DNA of 64,000 nucleotides from Corydoras sp. C115 (GCA_019802505.1 JAFMOC010000173.1:546001-610000); one strand, 5' to 3'. Counted from the stretch's first letter, positions 13,418-22,752 are shown. Notes: generated from the letters alone by a model not told the origin. Translations and numbers: made by a program.

Positions 13418-14062
13418 CTAAATCCTTATTTGTGCTAAAAACTGATAAACTAATAACTTTGAAACACGTTTTATCAAGTGTTATGAACTTTTAAAAGTCA
13501 TATGATCCTAAACCAGTGGGACCATCACACTTACTCTCTGAATCCTCATCTCTAATGTATTTTGTACTTTTACAAGTCACCTACAGTTTTTGCCTTCAAA
13601 TTTCTTAAACGTTTATTAAAAGATCAGTTGATCATTTTTATTTACTCTATAGTCTTACTGAAGTTCCAGTTCGATGTAAATGTGTTATTTAAAACATGTA
13701 AACGCTCAAAGAAGCTGAAATAACATTTTTAATAAAGCATATCATTATTATTTCTATTATTTCTGTCTAAAGTCTTACTGTTTTTGCGTCTGAGTAAAAC
13801 AAAAGCTTGAACTACCAATGAGTCCGGATCCAAGGATGGAGTTAATGAAGTTAAACGAGGCAGACGCATTGGAACTCGTGCCACCACTTTCAGAAGATTC
13901 TTTAGATGATTGCAGTAGCATCTTTTCCTCGTCATTCTAAAAAAAAAAAAACATCATCATAAAAAAAAAAAAAAAAAATCTTTCTAGATTTATATTTGAT
14001 CTAAAGCAGGGAGAACATACCCTCCGTATGTGCGCACGAGCTGCACTTTGTTGCTTTTCCAT
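5693..14062 (-). CDS. slc38a11: slc38a11, sodium-coupled neutral amino acid transporter-like protein (complete gene, 12 coding exons)
   Basis: Member of the SLC38 (SNAT) branch of the amino acid/auxin permease superfamily: a multipass membrane protein expected to have about 11 transmembrane helices. The human orthologue's substrate is poorly defined. Coding exons (minus, 5' to 3'): 14062-14021, 13936-13816, 12725-12651, 12525-12391, 11247-11182, 11082-10976, 10885-10806, 10587-10517, 10379-10218, 9348-9236, 7455-7324, 5992-5693. They join without a frame break to 1404 nt (467 codons plus TGA). Family landmarks in order: FNFINSILGSGLIGLPYSM in TM1, SYNIITGDT, AWVFAKGNAIQAVGVMSFAF, ICHHNSF, FTGYTQGD, CFVTRE, and ATPLIFIIPSACYLKL near the C-terminus. 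All introns have GT-AG ends; the exon 7 donor is weak. The start was chosen because its N-terminus matches the human length, but an in-frame upstream ATG exists. The neighbouring scn1L gene agrees with vertebrate synteny. SINE copies lie in several introns but no exon is hit. Confidence 0.96.
6531..6800 (+). repeat. SINE-A, 5'-truncated
   Basis: Starts at TTTCCATGTTC; antisense in the last slc38a11 intron. Confidence 0.92.
6820..7170 (+). repeat. SINE-A copy
   Basis: Inserted beside the preceding copy; AATAAATTGAACCA on both sides. Antisense in slc38a11. Confidence 0.93.
7324..7455 (-). CDS. slc38a11: slc38a11 coding exon 11
   Basis: 132 nt (44 codons). Starts VVSNFFFNGLLSTKAHVMVT and ends DCLGVVLELN. 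Donor GTGAGT. Confidence 0.94.
7857..8195 (+). repeat. SINE-A copy
   Basis: Target-site duplication TGTAAAATGTA. Antisense in the slc38a11 exon 10-11 intron. Confidence 0.93.
8303..8447 (+). repeat. SINE-B, 5'-truncated
   Basis: Body only: GGTCCACTGAAGTTAC through TAAGTCGCTTTGGATAAAAG, the common fish tRNA-derived SINE 3' end. Confidence 0.85.
8678..9017 (-). repeat. SINE-A copy
   Basis: Target-site duplication TGTGTTAGTTTA at 8666-8677 and 9018-9029. Sense in slc38a11. Confidence 0.95.
9236..9348 (-). CDS. slc38a11: slc38a11 coding exon 10
   Basis: 113 nt encoding GDVFENYCRNDNLATFGRFC then YGLSIITTFPLECFVTRE. The Cys-containing ENYC extracellular loop and the P-x-E-C-F motif are family features. 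Confidence 0.95.
9395..9733 (+). repeat. SINE-A copy with poly-C block
   Basis: Body segment replaced by about 21 C residues at 9665-9686; GCATTAAGT flanks. Antisense in slc38a11. Confidence 0.92.
9810..10153 (-). repeat. SINE-A copy
   Basis: CTGAGATACACA on both sides; G-rich expansion near 9857-9864. Sense in slc38a11. Confidence 0.92.
10218..10379 (-). CDS. slc38a11: slc38a11 coding exon 9
   Basis: 162 nt. Begins AFICHHNSFMIYGSLKEPT, then KNWSRITHLSVGSAA and AGYATFTGYTQ. Donor GTAAGC. Confidence 0.95.
10517..10587 (-). CDS. slc38a11: slc38a11 coding exon 8
   Basis: 71 nt encoding PPSQNAWVFAKGNAIQAVGV and MSF, the most conserved block of the family. The acceptor is preceded by an 18-base pyrimidine run (poly-A on the plus strand). 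Confidence 0.94.
10806..10885 (-). CDS. slc38a11: slc38a11 coding exon 7 (weak donor)
   Basis: 80 nt encoding VSLVSMLLTMVIIITVLVRA then TTLGPQ and two bases of the next codon. The end was set by homology: splitting an Ile codon AT|C gives LGPQIPPSQNAWVF, collinear with the human protein. That forces the donor AT|GTACTT, which lacks the usual G at positions -1 and +5. Confidence 0.87.
10976..11082 (-). CDS. slc38a11: slc38a11 coding exon 6
   Basis: 107 nt. Contains the ANRHFVIGVSTILFTIPLSL helix and the YKDVAKLGK cytoplasmic turn typical of SNAT proteins. Donor GTATAG. Confidence 0.94.
11182..11247 (-). CDS. slc38a11: slc38a11 coding exon 5
   Basis: 66 nt encoding AMISYNIITGDTITKVLERI, which aligns with the SYNIIAGDT segment of the human protein. 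The donor is GTATTC. Confidence 0.94.
11331..11545 (+). repeat. SINE-A relic, composite
   Basis: Degenerate head (GGTTCGAATCCCTTTCTGG) followed by a younger 5'-truncated piece from 11433. Confidence 0.8.
11561..11915 (+). repeat. SINE-A copy
   Basis: Full length, antisense in the slc38a11 exon 4-5 intron. Confidence 0.92.
12118..12372 (+). repeat. SINE-A, 5'-truncated
   Basis: Starts at GAGTGGGTCTCCTCC and ends with a GGAT tail, 19 bp from slc38a11 exon 4. Confidence 0.92.
12391..12525 (-). CDS. slc38a11: slc38a11 coding exon 4
   Basis: 135 nt. Encodes the short loop KGGNLSGTQSYQALV, then TM3 (GYLLLSALQFLYPFI). The donor is GTAAGT. Confidence 0.94.
12651..12725 (-). CDS. slc38a11: slc38a11 coding exon 3
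   Basis: 75 nt encoding GLPYSMAEAGLPMGLLLLF and the start of TM2. The acceptor is AACAG and the donor GTATCA. A minus-orientation SINE-A lies 22 bp beyond the acceptor. Confidence 0.93.
12747..13087 (-). repeat. SINE-A copy
   Basis: AAGGGAACAT on both sides; sense, beside slc38a11 exon 3. Confidence 0.93.
13351..13413. repeat. (AC)n microsatellite
   Basis: About 31 AC units in the intron between slc38a11 exons 2 and 3. Confidence 0.98.
13816..13936 (-). CDS. slc38a11: slc38a11 coding exon 2 (TM1 start)
   Basis: 121 nt. A Ser/Glu-rich cytoplasmic stretch leads into FNFINSILGSGLI, the family's TM1 signature with the GSGL helix break. The acceptor follows an A/T-rich tract; the donor is GTAGTT. 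Confidence 0.93.
14021..14062 (-). CDS. slc38a11: slc38a11 coding exon 1
   Basis: Fourteen codons, MEKQQSAARAHIRR, ending at a GTATGT donor in phase 0. The cytoplasmic N-terminus is poorly conserved, so the start rests on length and on the open frame. The same frame stays open upstream to an ATG at 14236. Confidence 0.75.
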
Positions 14063-14173
14063 TTTAACACATGAAAAAAGTTTCTTTCCTCTTCGCTTCT
14101 TGTAGCTGCTGTTGAGTTGCTGCGAGGTACCGCCCACGCGATCACGAGGGCAACCGTTGCTATGACGACGGCT

Positions 14174-14206
<33 letters not shown>
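14174..14206. repeat. (ATG)n microsatellite upstream of slc38a11
   Basis: About 33 bp of trinucleotide repeat, read as (CAT)n on the gene strand. It would encode poly-His if the upstream in-frame ATG at 14236 were used. Confidence 0.95.
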
Positions 14207-14208
<2 letters not shown>

Positions 14209-14279
14209 CAGCGATTTCGAGGTTCCTGCGGCGCATCTCGTGTTGTGGATCTGAAGTGACTGCTTTCCCCTAAAGCTAA

Positions 14280-14656
14280 TTCCTATAGAAATCTAAACTC
14301 TATTTCAATTCATCACTTTCAAAGACTTTTCCATACACCCTCTCCATTTTAAAATTCCATTTTATTTAATTCCATACTCGATACCTTAATACTTAATAAT
14401 TAATACCTTTCTTATATTTTTATTTTATTGTATATTTTCTTTTTTATACTTGCTTTTTGCACAGTTGTGGGTACTTGCACATAAGCTTTTCACTCACCAG
14501 TACTAATAATCCTAAAATATTAAAACATTATTTTTAAGAATATCTACAATAGATAACAAAACCTACTTTATTAATTATTCTTTGATCTACTTTTTTTTTA
14601 AATTAATGTTAAATATTTTTTAATGTTAATAAATCATTTTTTAATGTTAAATAAAG
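14280..14656. other. AT-rich unannotated stretch
   Basis: No gene or recognisable repeat seen; sequence upstream of slc38a11. Confidence 0.5.
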
Positions 14657-14790
14657 CCCAGCGATAGGTTGGCGCCCTGTCCTGGGTCTATCTGCCCAGC
14701 GCCCGAAACGTTCTGCCCTGGATGGGCATGGAGAACCCCATCGCGACCCTAATAGAGGATAAAAGCGGAAGATAATGAATGAATGAATGT
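14657..14790 (+). repeat. SINE-A 3' fragment
   Basis: Begins CCCAGCGATAGG, ends GAATGAATGAATG. Confidence 0.9.
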
Positions 14791-14805
14791 TAAATAAATA
14801 TAGTC

Positions 14806-15158
14806 ATTCATTCATTCATTCATTATCTCCCGCTTTATCCTCTATTAGGGTCGCGGTGGGGTTCCCCATGCCCATCCAGGGGAGAACATCTCGGGCGCTG
14901 GGCAGATAGACCCAGGACAGGGCGCCAATCCATCGCTGGGCACACACTCACTCACACAGACACACTCTATATGGGGCAATTTTTGAGAATTCAATTGACT
15001 TGATCCATGTTTTTGGACTGTGGGAGGAAACCGGAGAACCCGGAGGAAACCCACGCAGACACGGGGAGAACATGGAAACTCCACCCAGATGGGGATTCGA
15101 ACCGGGAATCCCTAGCGCTGAGAGGCGAACGTGCCAACCACTAAGCCACCGTGCCGCC
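14806..15158 (-). repeat. SINE-A copy
   Basis: TAAATAAATATA flanks both ends. Confidence 0.93.
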
Positions 15159-15189
15159 TAAATAAATATAATTAAATATTAATCCAGCC

Positions 15190-15692
15190 ATTCATTATCT
15201 TCTGCTTTGTCCTGTACTAGGGTCCTTGGGGGTTCCCATGAAAATGTTTCGGGCGCTGGGCAGAGACACCCAAGACAGGGCGACGATCTATCGCTGGGCA
15301 CACACACACACACACACACACACTTTATATGGGGCATCCATCCATCCATTATCTTCTGCTTTGATCTATACTAGGGTCGCGGGGGGGGGGGGGGGTTCCT
15401 CATGCCAATCCAGGGGAGAACAATTCGTGCTCTGAGCAGATAGACCCAGGACAGGACGCCAATCTATCCCTGGGCACACACTCACTCACACAGACACACT
15501 CTATATGGGGCAATTTGGAGAATTCCATTGAACTTGATCCATGTTTTTGTACCGTGGGAGGAAACCGGAGAACCCGGAGGACACCCACGCCGACACGGGG
15601 AAGACATGGAAACTCCACCCAGATTGGGATTCGAACCAGGAATCCCTAGTGCTGAGAGGAGAACGTGCTAACCACTAAGGGCCGTGCCGCCC
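15190..15692 (-). repeat. SINE-A partial plus SINE-A copy in tandem
   Basis: A tail-side fragment (15190-15336) abuts a longer copy (15337-15692) with a poly-G block at 15380-15395. Confidence 0.88.
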
Positions 15693-16096
15693 ATATTAAA
15701 CATTAATAAATATTTAAATTTAATATTCATTTAAAATTTTAAACATTAATGGACACCTTTGGCTTGTATACCTCTGGGAAGGGCTAAAAGGTATTAACAC
15801 ACAGTTAATCTAAAGTCCCAGTGGACTTTTATGTTTTCAATGTTTATTTCAGACGAGTCTTTCTGATAGTGCCAGCTGCCCTTTCCATTTAAAAAACCCT
15901 GACCTTTACCAAATGTCTCCTGGTGTGTTGGGTCCTGGGGTCGTTTTATTTTGCCAGGCCTCATACTGTCGTTGGCTGAACAGCACAAATATCACAGAAT
16001 GGCATGAAGGTTTTATCGTGGAGTTCTGTCCTGTCCATTAAGAACTTTAAAGCAACTCTCGATATACATGTATTTCCTTTTTTCATAGTGACGAGA

Positions 16097-16453
16097 TGAC
16101 GGCGCGGTGGCTTAGTGGTTAGCACGTTCTCCTCTCAGCGCTAGGGATTCCCGGTTCGAATCCCCATCTGGGTGGAGTTTCCATGTTCTCCCCGTGTCTG
16201 CGTGGGTTTCCTCCGGGTTCTCCGGTTTCCTCCCACAGTCCAAAAACATGGATCAAGTCAATTGAATACTCAAAACGAAAAATTGCCCCATATAGAGTGT
16301 GTGTTTGTTTGAGTGACTGTGCGCCCAGCGATGGATTGGCGCCCTGTCCTGGGTCTGTCTGCCCAGCGCCCGAGACGTTCTCCCCTGGATGGGCATGGGG
16401 AACCCCACCGCGACCCTAATAGAGGATAAAGCGGGAGATAATGAATGAATGAA
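16097..16453 (+). repeat. SINE-A copy
   Basis: ATAGTGACGAG flanks both ends. Confidence 0.93.
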
Positions 16454-16493
16454 TAGTGACGAGTCATCATTATCTATTCGTATTAGGCTATAC

Positions 16494-16752
16494 ACTAACC
16501 ATCCATTTTATTAGGTACACCCCAGAACATACAGGTGTCTGATCCACTCGTACCATCATCCAACCACCCTAATAATATCTGCTATGTGAAGGTCCTGATC
16601 ATCAGAGAACCGAGTAAAGGGGCAAACAAAATATGAAGAGAAACAGATGGACTACAGAATGGAACTGTAGAACTACAAAGTCCATCTAAAAGATCAGTGG
16701 AGAAACAATATGCTGCACCTAATAAATACCTAATAAAGCCAGTTAGTATAAT
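16494..16752. mobile_element. MITE-like relic of a Tc1/mariner element
   Basis: Starts CCATCCATTTTATTAGGTAC and ends CCTAATAAAGCCAGTTAG, imperfect inverted ends of the Tc1-like family also seen at 62.06-62.98 kb. The roughly 260 bp interior has no coding sequence. Confidence 0.7.
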
Positions 16753-16799
16753 CAATAATAATGTACTGTATACAATGCATCTAATATTTCTTACATTGT

Positions 16800-16925
16800 T
16801 GAAACATGGATTCAAGGTAAATTGGCTAAATTGCCCCTATATAGTGCATGTGTGAGTGATAGATTGGCACCCTGTCCTGGGTGTATCTGCCCAGCATTTG
16901 GAACCCCCCTGCAACCGTAGTTGAT
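16800..16925 (+). repeat. SINE-A relic
   Basis: Diverged body (GGTAAATTGGCTAAATTG, GATAGATTGGCACCC). Confidence 0.65.
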
Positions 16926-17111
16926 TTATTTAGATTAATTAAAAGATAAAGATAATACGATGAGATGAGCTTTGGGATTAATTTTGGAATTTGATTTGTT
17001 GAGTCACACAAATATTTGCCACAAGATGTCAGTAGAACTCTTCACGTCTTGTGTATGACTTTTTATTTTATTTTTTTTTTATTTACGTGCAATAAAAAAA
17101 AACGTGCAATA

Positions 17112-17308
17112 TTCATTCATTCATTATCGGGGTTCCCCATGCCCATCCAGGGGAGAACATCTCGGGCGCTGGGCAGATAGACCCAGGATGGGGCGCCAAT
17201 CCATCGCTGGGCACACACTCACTCACACAGACACACTCTATATGGGGCAATTTTGAAGAGGAGAACATGGAAACTCCACCCAGATGGGGATTGGAACCGG
17301 GAATATAA
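17112..17308 (-). repeat. SINE-A, internally deleted
   Basis: Tail, middle and a short head-side piece; part of the duplicated segment shared with 18.85-19.55 kb. Confidence 0.88.
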
Positions 17309-17659
17309 ATACAAATTCTTATACACTACTATTGTAAATAAATTCTTTCTTTCTTTCAAAATTTTTTTGTAAATTGTAAATTATAGTGTTCTCTTTTAAA
17401 TCTCTTTATCTGTGCAAATTGAAGTTTTTTATTTATTATGTGTTTAAAAAGATGTTTAAGACTTTTAGACGTTAAGATCTTCTTACAGTTTCATCTTACA
17501 AACATAAAGATATCGATGTATCAATGTGCCATGTTATTAGATTTGCATTTGGCATTTGATGGGGGATTTGAATGGCACTGGCAACTTGTGTTTAAATTTA
17601 ATTGTTTACATTTATACACTTTTTATAGCTATTCATCTTATTTAGATATTAATCTTATC

Positions 17660-18020
17660 TCATTATCTTTCACTAAATCTTCTACTAGGGTTGCGGGAGG
17701 CGGCGGGAGAGAGTATTTCAGGTGCTGGGCAGTTACAGCCAGGACATCAGGAGGGCCTATCCATCACCGGACAGACACTTACACCTACACATGCACTGTA
17801 TATATATTTTGTATATAGGGGCAATTGAGATGGGTCAATTTAAAGAAGCCACTTCACCTAGAATCCATATTTTTGTACTGTAGGAGGACACCGGACAACC
17901 CAGATAATACTGCAGTTAGACACAGGGAGAACATGCAAACTCCATCTAGATTGGGACTCGAACCTGGATCACCAGCGCTAAGATGCAGCAGTGCAAACCA
18001 CTGAACCACCATTCTGCCCT
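17660..18020 (-). repeat. old SINE-A relative
   Basis: Same layout but strongly diverged; head GAACCACCATTCTGCC. Confidence 0.7.
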
Positions 18021-18183
18021 ATTTATATATTCCCCCATGCCCGTACAGATACACCCAGTACAGGGCGCCAGTCTATCACTGGGCGCACACTCAATCACTC
18101 ACACACACTATAAAGGGGCAATCTATATGGGGCAAAGTAGAGCAGGCAGTTCTCCTTAAATTAACATTATGCCATTATGCCGC
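18021..18183 (-). repeat. old SINE-A fragment
   Basis: Middle part only, ending GCCATTATGCCGCC. Confidence 0.6.
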
Positions 18184-18204
18184 CCTATTTAGATATAACA
18201 AGAC

Positions 18205-18540
18205 ACGGTGGCTTAGTGGTTAGCACATTCGCCTCTCAGCGTTGGGAATTCCCGGTTCGAATCCCAATCTGGGTGTTCGCCCCGTGTCCGCATGGGCTTC
18301 CGCCGGGTTCTCCGGGTTTCCTCCCACAGTCCAAAAACATGGATCGTCAATCGAATTCTCCAAATTGGCCCATGTAGAGTGTGTCTGTGTGAGTGAGTGT
18401 GTGTCCAGCGATAGATTGGCGCCCTGTCCTGGGTCTATCTACCCAGCGCCCGAGACGTTCTTCCCTGGATGGGCATGGGGAACCCCACCATGACCCTAAT
18501 AGAGGATAAAGCGGGAGATAATGAATGAATGAATGAATGA
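18205..18540 (+). repeat. SINE-A copy
   Basis: Nearly full length with a small deletion after CAATCTGGGTG. Confidence 0.92.
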
Positions 18541-18875
18541 ATAATTGCAAGTTGTTCTCCTATTTGAATCTCGATGAAGATTAATAGGGGTGCACAAACT
18601 TTTGCATATGACTGTAAATGACGTGCAAGTTGTTCTGTAAATAAGATAATTCGAGAATTTATAACTATCCCAGTCCCCTTGGTTACCAGTGTTCTCTCGT
18701 CTCACACGACTGTCAGTAGATTATAGATTACAGCTGATTATAAATAATAGGTTATAAAAACAAACCGGCTCAGAAATAGCTTCCACCCAACCGCTGTTCC
18801 AACACTGAATGGTGCGTTGTAAATGTTTTACTGTCAAATTCACTCTTGAACGTGCAATAAAAAAAACGTGCAATA

Positions 18876-19452
18876 TTCATTCATTCATTCATTCATTATC
18901 TCCCCCTTTATCCTCTATTAGGGTCGCGGTGGGGTTCCCCATGCCCATCCAGGGGAGAACGTCTCGGGCGCTGGGCAGATAGACCCAGGACAGGGCGCCA
19001 ATCTATCACTGGGCACACACTCACTCACACAGACACACTCTATATGGGGCAATTTGGAGAATTCAATTGACTTGATCCATGTTTTTGGACTGTGGGAAGA
19101 AACCGGAGAACCCGGGGGAAACCCACGCAGACACGGGGAGAACATGGAAACTCCACCCATCCATCCATTATCCCCCGCTTTATCCTATATTAGGGTCGCG
19201 GTGGGGTTCCCCATGCCCATCCTGGGGAGAACGTCTCGGGTGCTGGGCAGATACACCCAGGACAGGGCGCCAATCTATCACTGGGCACACACTCACTCAC
19301 ACAGACACACTCTATATGGGGCAATTTGGAGAATTCAATTGACTTCATGTTTTTGGACTGTGGGAGGAAACCGGAGAACCCGGAGGACACCCACGCGGAC
19401 ACGGGGAGAACATGGAAACTCCACCCAGATAGGGATTGGAACCGGGAATATA
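18876..19452 (-). repeat. SINE-A head-to-tail dimer
   Basis: Two copies joined at CTCCACCC|ATCCATCC near 19160, the reverse complement of the junction used in the array at 19.6-21.0 kb. Confidence 0.92.
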
Positions 19453-19549
19453 AATACAAATTCAACTCAGGTTGTACATTCTTATACACTACTATTGTAA
19501 ATAAATTCTTTCTTTCTTTCAAATTTTTTTTGTAAATTGTAAATTATAG

Positions 19550-21016
19550 GGGCGGCACGCTGGCTTAGTGGTTAGCACGTTCGCCTCTCAGCACTAGGGA
19601 TTCCCGGTTCGAATCCCCATCTGGGTGGAGTTTCCATGTTCTCCCCGTGTCCGTGTGGGTTTCCTCCGGGTTCTCTGGTTTCCTCCCACAATCCGAAAAC
19701 ATGGATCAAGTTAATTGAGTTCTCGAAATTGCCCCATATAGAGTGTGTGTGTCTGTGTGAGTGAGTGTGTGCGCAGCGATGGATTGGCGCCCTGTCCTGG
19801 GTGTATCTACCCAGCGCCTGAGACGTTCTCCCCTGGATGGGCATGGGGAACCCCACCGTGACCCTAATAGAGGATAAAGCAGGGGATAATGGATGGATGG
19901 GTGGAGTTTCCATGTTCTCCCCGTGTCCGTGTGGGTTTCCTCCGGGTTCTCTGGTTTCCTCCCACAATCCGAAAACATGGATCAAGTTAATTGAGTTCTC
20001 GAAATTGCCCCATATAGAGTGTGTGTGTCTGTGTGAGTGAGTGTGTGCGCAGCGATGGATTGGCGCCCTGTCCTGGGTGTATCTACCCAGCGCCTGAGAC
20101 GTTCTCCCCTGGATGGGCATGGGGAACCCCACCGTGACCCTAATAGAGGATAAAGCAGGGGATAATGGATGGATGGGTGGAGTTTCCATGTTCTCCCTGT
20201 GTCCGTGTGGGTTTCCTCCGGGTTCTCTGGTTTCCTCCCACAATCCGAAAACATGGATCAAGTTAATTGAGTTCTCGAAATTGCCCCATATAGAGTGTGT
20301 GTGTCTGTGTGAGTGAGTGTGTGCGCAGCGATGGATTGGCGCCCTGTCCTGGGTGTATCTACCCAGCGCCTGAGACGTTCTCCCCTGGATGGGCATGGGG
20401 AACCCCACCGTGACCCTAATAGAGGATAAAGCAGGGGATAATGGATGGATGGGTGGAGTTTCCATGTTCTCCCCGTGTCCGTGTGGGTTTCCTCCGGGTT
20501 CTCCGGTTTCCTCCCACAATCCGAAAACATGGATCAAGTTAATTGAGTTCTCGAAATTGCCCCATATAGAGTGTGTGTGTCTGTGTGAGTGAGTGTGTGC
20601 GCAGCGATGGATTGGCGCCCTGTCCTGGGTGTATCTACCCAGCGCCCGAGACGTTCTCCCCTGGATGGGCATGGGGAACCCCACCGTGACCCTAATAGAG
20701 GATAAAGCAGGGGATAATGGATGGATGGGTGGAGTTTCCATGTTCTCCCCGTGTCCGTGTGGGTTTCCTCCGGGTTCTCCGGTTTCCTCCCACAATCCGA
20801 AAACATGGATCAAGTTAATTGAGTTCTCGAAATTGCCCCATATAGAGTGTCTGTGTGTGTGAGTGTGTGCCCAGCGATGGATTGGCGCCCTGTCCTGGGT
20901 GTATCTACCCAGCGCCCGAGACATTCTCCCCTGGATGGGCATGGGGAACCCCACCGCGACCCTAATAGAGGATAAAGCGGGAGATAATGAATGAATGAAT
21001 GAATGAATGAATGAAT
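19550..21016 (+). repeat. SINE-A tandem array (five units, about 276 bp period)
   Basis: One intact head, then five bodies; the marker GACGTTCTCC (GACATTCTCC in the last) recurs at 19822, 20098, 20374, 20650 and 20920. Units share private variants (CACAATCCGAAAAC, GTGTGCGCAGCG), so they arose by local amplification. The insertion is flanked by GTAAATTATAG (19539-19549 and 21017-21027). Confidence 0.97.
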
Positions 21017-21027
21017 GTAAATTATAG

Positions 21028-21170
21028 TGTTCTCTTTTAAATCTCTTTATCTGGATAAATTTAAGGATGTGACACCGAAAAGTATGGCACCTTAATTTCG
21101 TTATACCTGGTATAATGACAATAAAGATATTCTGATTATAGATTATAGATTATAGATTATAGATTGGGAG
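21028..21170 (+). repeat. retroelement 3'-end-like fragment with (GATTATA)n
   Basis: TTTCGTTATACC, TAATGACAATAAAG and a short heptamer repeat, typical of a fish non-LTR element 3' end. Family not determined. Confidence 0.5.
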
Positions 21171-21441
21171 TCTGCAGACTGAGGCGTCACTGCTGTTTGG
21201 AGTGATAACCGGAAGCGCTCTCACTGCGCTCCATAACGCGCTCATAAGCTGATCATGAGCAGGACTGCTGTGCTGTGATGAACCTCATCTGAGGATCTCT
21301 TAAAGCTCATAAAGCCTGAGGGTTTTTATCCTCTGATCTCGAATGAAACAGCCGCGTTGCTCTTCTGTTGGATTTGGAAACAAAAGTGCGACTTTTAAGG
21401 CGTTTTTCTCGGACTCCACTCCTGTGATGATGGTGTGAAAG
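21170..21441 (+). other. scn1L: probable non-coding first exon / promoter-proximal region of scn1L
   Basis: A repeat-free, moderately GC-rich block with several CpGs ending in a strong donor (GTGTGAAAG|GTAAGAAC, exon end 21441). The nearest plus-strand acceptor that makes sense is TCTGTAG at 31691-31698, 54 bases before the sodium channel ATG. Vertebrate SCN genes usually have non-coding 5' exons separated by a long intron. The transcription start is not defined; the left boundary is a guess placed after the (GATTATA)n tract. Confidence 0.6.
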
Positions 21442-21810
21442 GTAAGAACGCGAGAATCATTCAACAAAAACAATAAAATAACATCTTAAACGATCACTTG
21501 GCTTATAATATCATATTGCAAAATGGATTTTGTAATGGATTTTATAAATGCCAGTCCCCCAAATGACTCTAAATGACTCCAAATTACTCTAAAAACGTTG
21601 TTATGTCATGGTTTTAAAGTTACAGTGGCTTTCTTTTGAAACAAAATATCTAATTTAAGTTTAAAAAGGGTGTGTTCGACAGGGAAACCAAAACATCTCA
21701 CGTGGGTATCATAAAATTGTGCTTTTTTTTTTACTTATATGGTTAATAAGGTAATGTAATGTAATTAATAAAGGAAATAAGTAGGCTATGTCTGTTAGTA
21801 TAAATTATGG

Positions 21811-21812
<2 letters not shown>

Positions 21813-21864
<52 letters not shown>
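21813..21864. repeat. (CA)n microsatellite
   Basis: About 25 units in the first scn1L intron. Confidence 0.97.
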
Positions 21865-21867
<3 letters not shown>

Positions 21868-22549
21868 ACTAAACTATAAACCTTCCATTAAACATACATA
21901 TTGCCTTCAAGGCTGGCAGGTTAATATCGACATTTTGACATTTTGAGATGATCCTGTCATTAGGCTTTAAATTCTTCTCAGTTCTCTGTAATTTTACACA
22001 AACCGAGTTATATCCACCCAATTATGAATCACAGAAATCTAATGACATTATAAGGAAACTAGATCATCTATTTGCCTCGGCCAAATGTAATTAAAATATC
22101 TAAATTAGAGGTTAAATGCTCGAAATAAATTTGATGGTTCCAGGCTTGCAGTTTGTTGGACATAGAACTGACAAGGTTGTTGTTTAAAATGAATGTTTAC
22201 AACTTCCATAATAGCATTTGTAGGAAACCTATCATCTGTTTTTTGTCATTTATGTCATTGAAAATAGACGTGTGTCGTGAAATAGGTTTAAAATAATGAA
22301 AGAATTATTTGCTTTTCTTTAAAACCTCTATACAGTCTTATACGAAACAAATTAAATATTGTTTGTGAAATAAATGTATCATTGATGGTGCACTACATTT
22401 CAGTCATACCTTTCCACTGTTTAATCAGATACCAAACTGTATCATATGTGCAATATTTGTTTCATTTTATTCCTCTGTTATATGTCTTGTACATAACGGA
22501 AAATTAGATTTATTTGGTACATATAGATTTCTATTTAAATTTCTTTATA

Positions 22550-22660
22550 ATTGCTAAATATCTTTTTTATATTTTTTCTAATGTAACTTGCTGCTGAGAA
22601 TGTGAATTTCCCCAGTGTTGGACAAATAAAGGTCTATCTTATCTTATCTTATCTTAAATT
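22550..22660 (+). repeat. non-LTR retroelement 3' end with (TATCT)n tail
   Basis: GTGAATTTCCCCAGTGTTGG, ACAAATAAAGG and a TATCT pentamer run, a layout common to fish LINE 3' ends. Confidence 0.55.
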
Positions 22661-22752
22661 ACACATTTTCTTAATTGTTAAGTTTGAAAATATAAAAAAT
22701 ATTAAATATAGAAAAAATTCAAATGACATGTTTTAGCAAATGTCCATATCCA

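Noticed and set aside
17438..17818. 126-codon plus-strand frame
   Set aside because: Low-complexity AT-rich leader running into an old SINE relic; no similarity to any family recognised.
19572..20954. 460-codon minus-strand open frame, the longest uninterrupted frame in the window
   Set aside because: It is the antisense translation of the 276-bp SINE tandem array; the unit length is a multiple of three, so stops are absent by chance. No domain is recognisable.
19550..21016. CRISPR-like regular repeat spacing
   Set aside because: Units are head-to-tail without unique spacers, in a vertebrate genome; it is a SINE tandem array.
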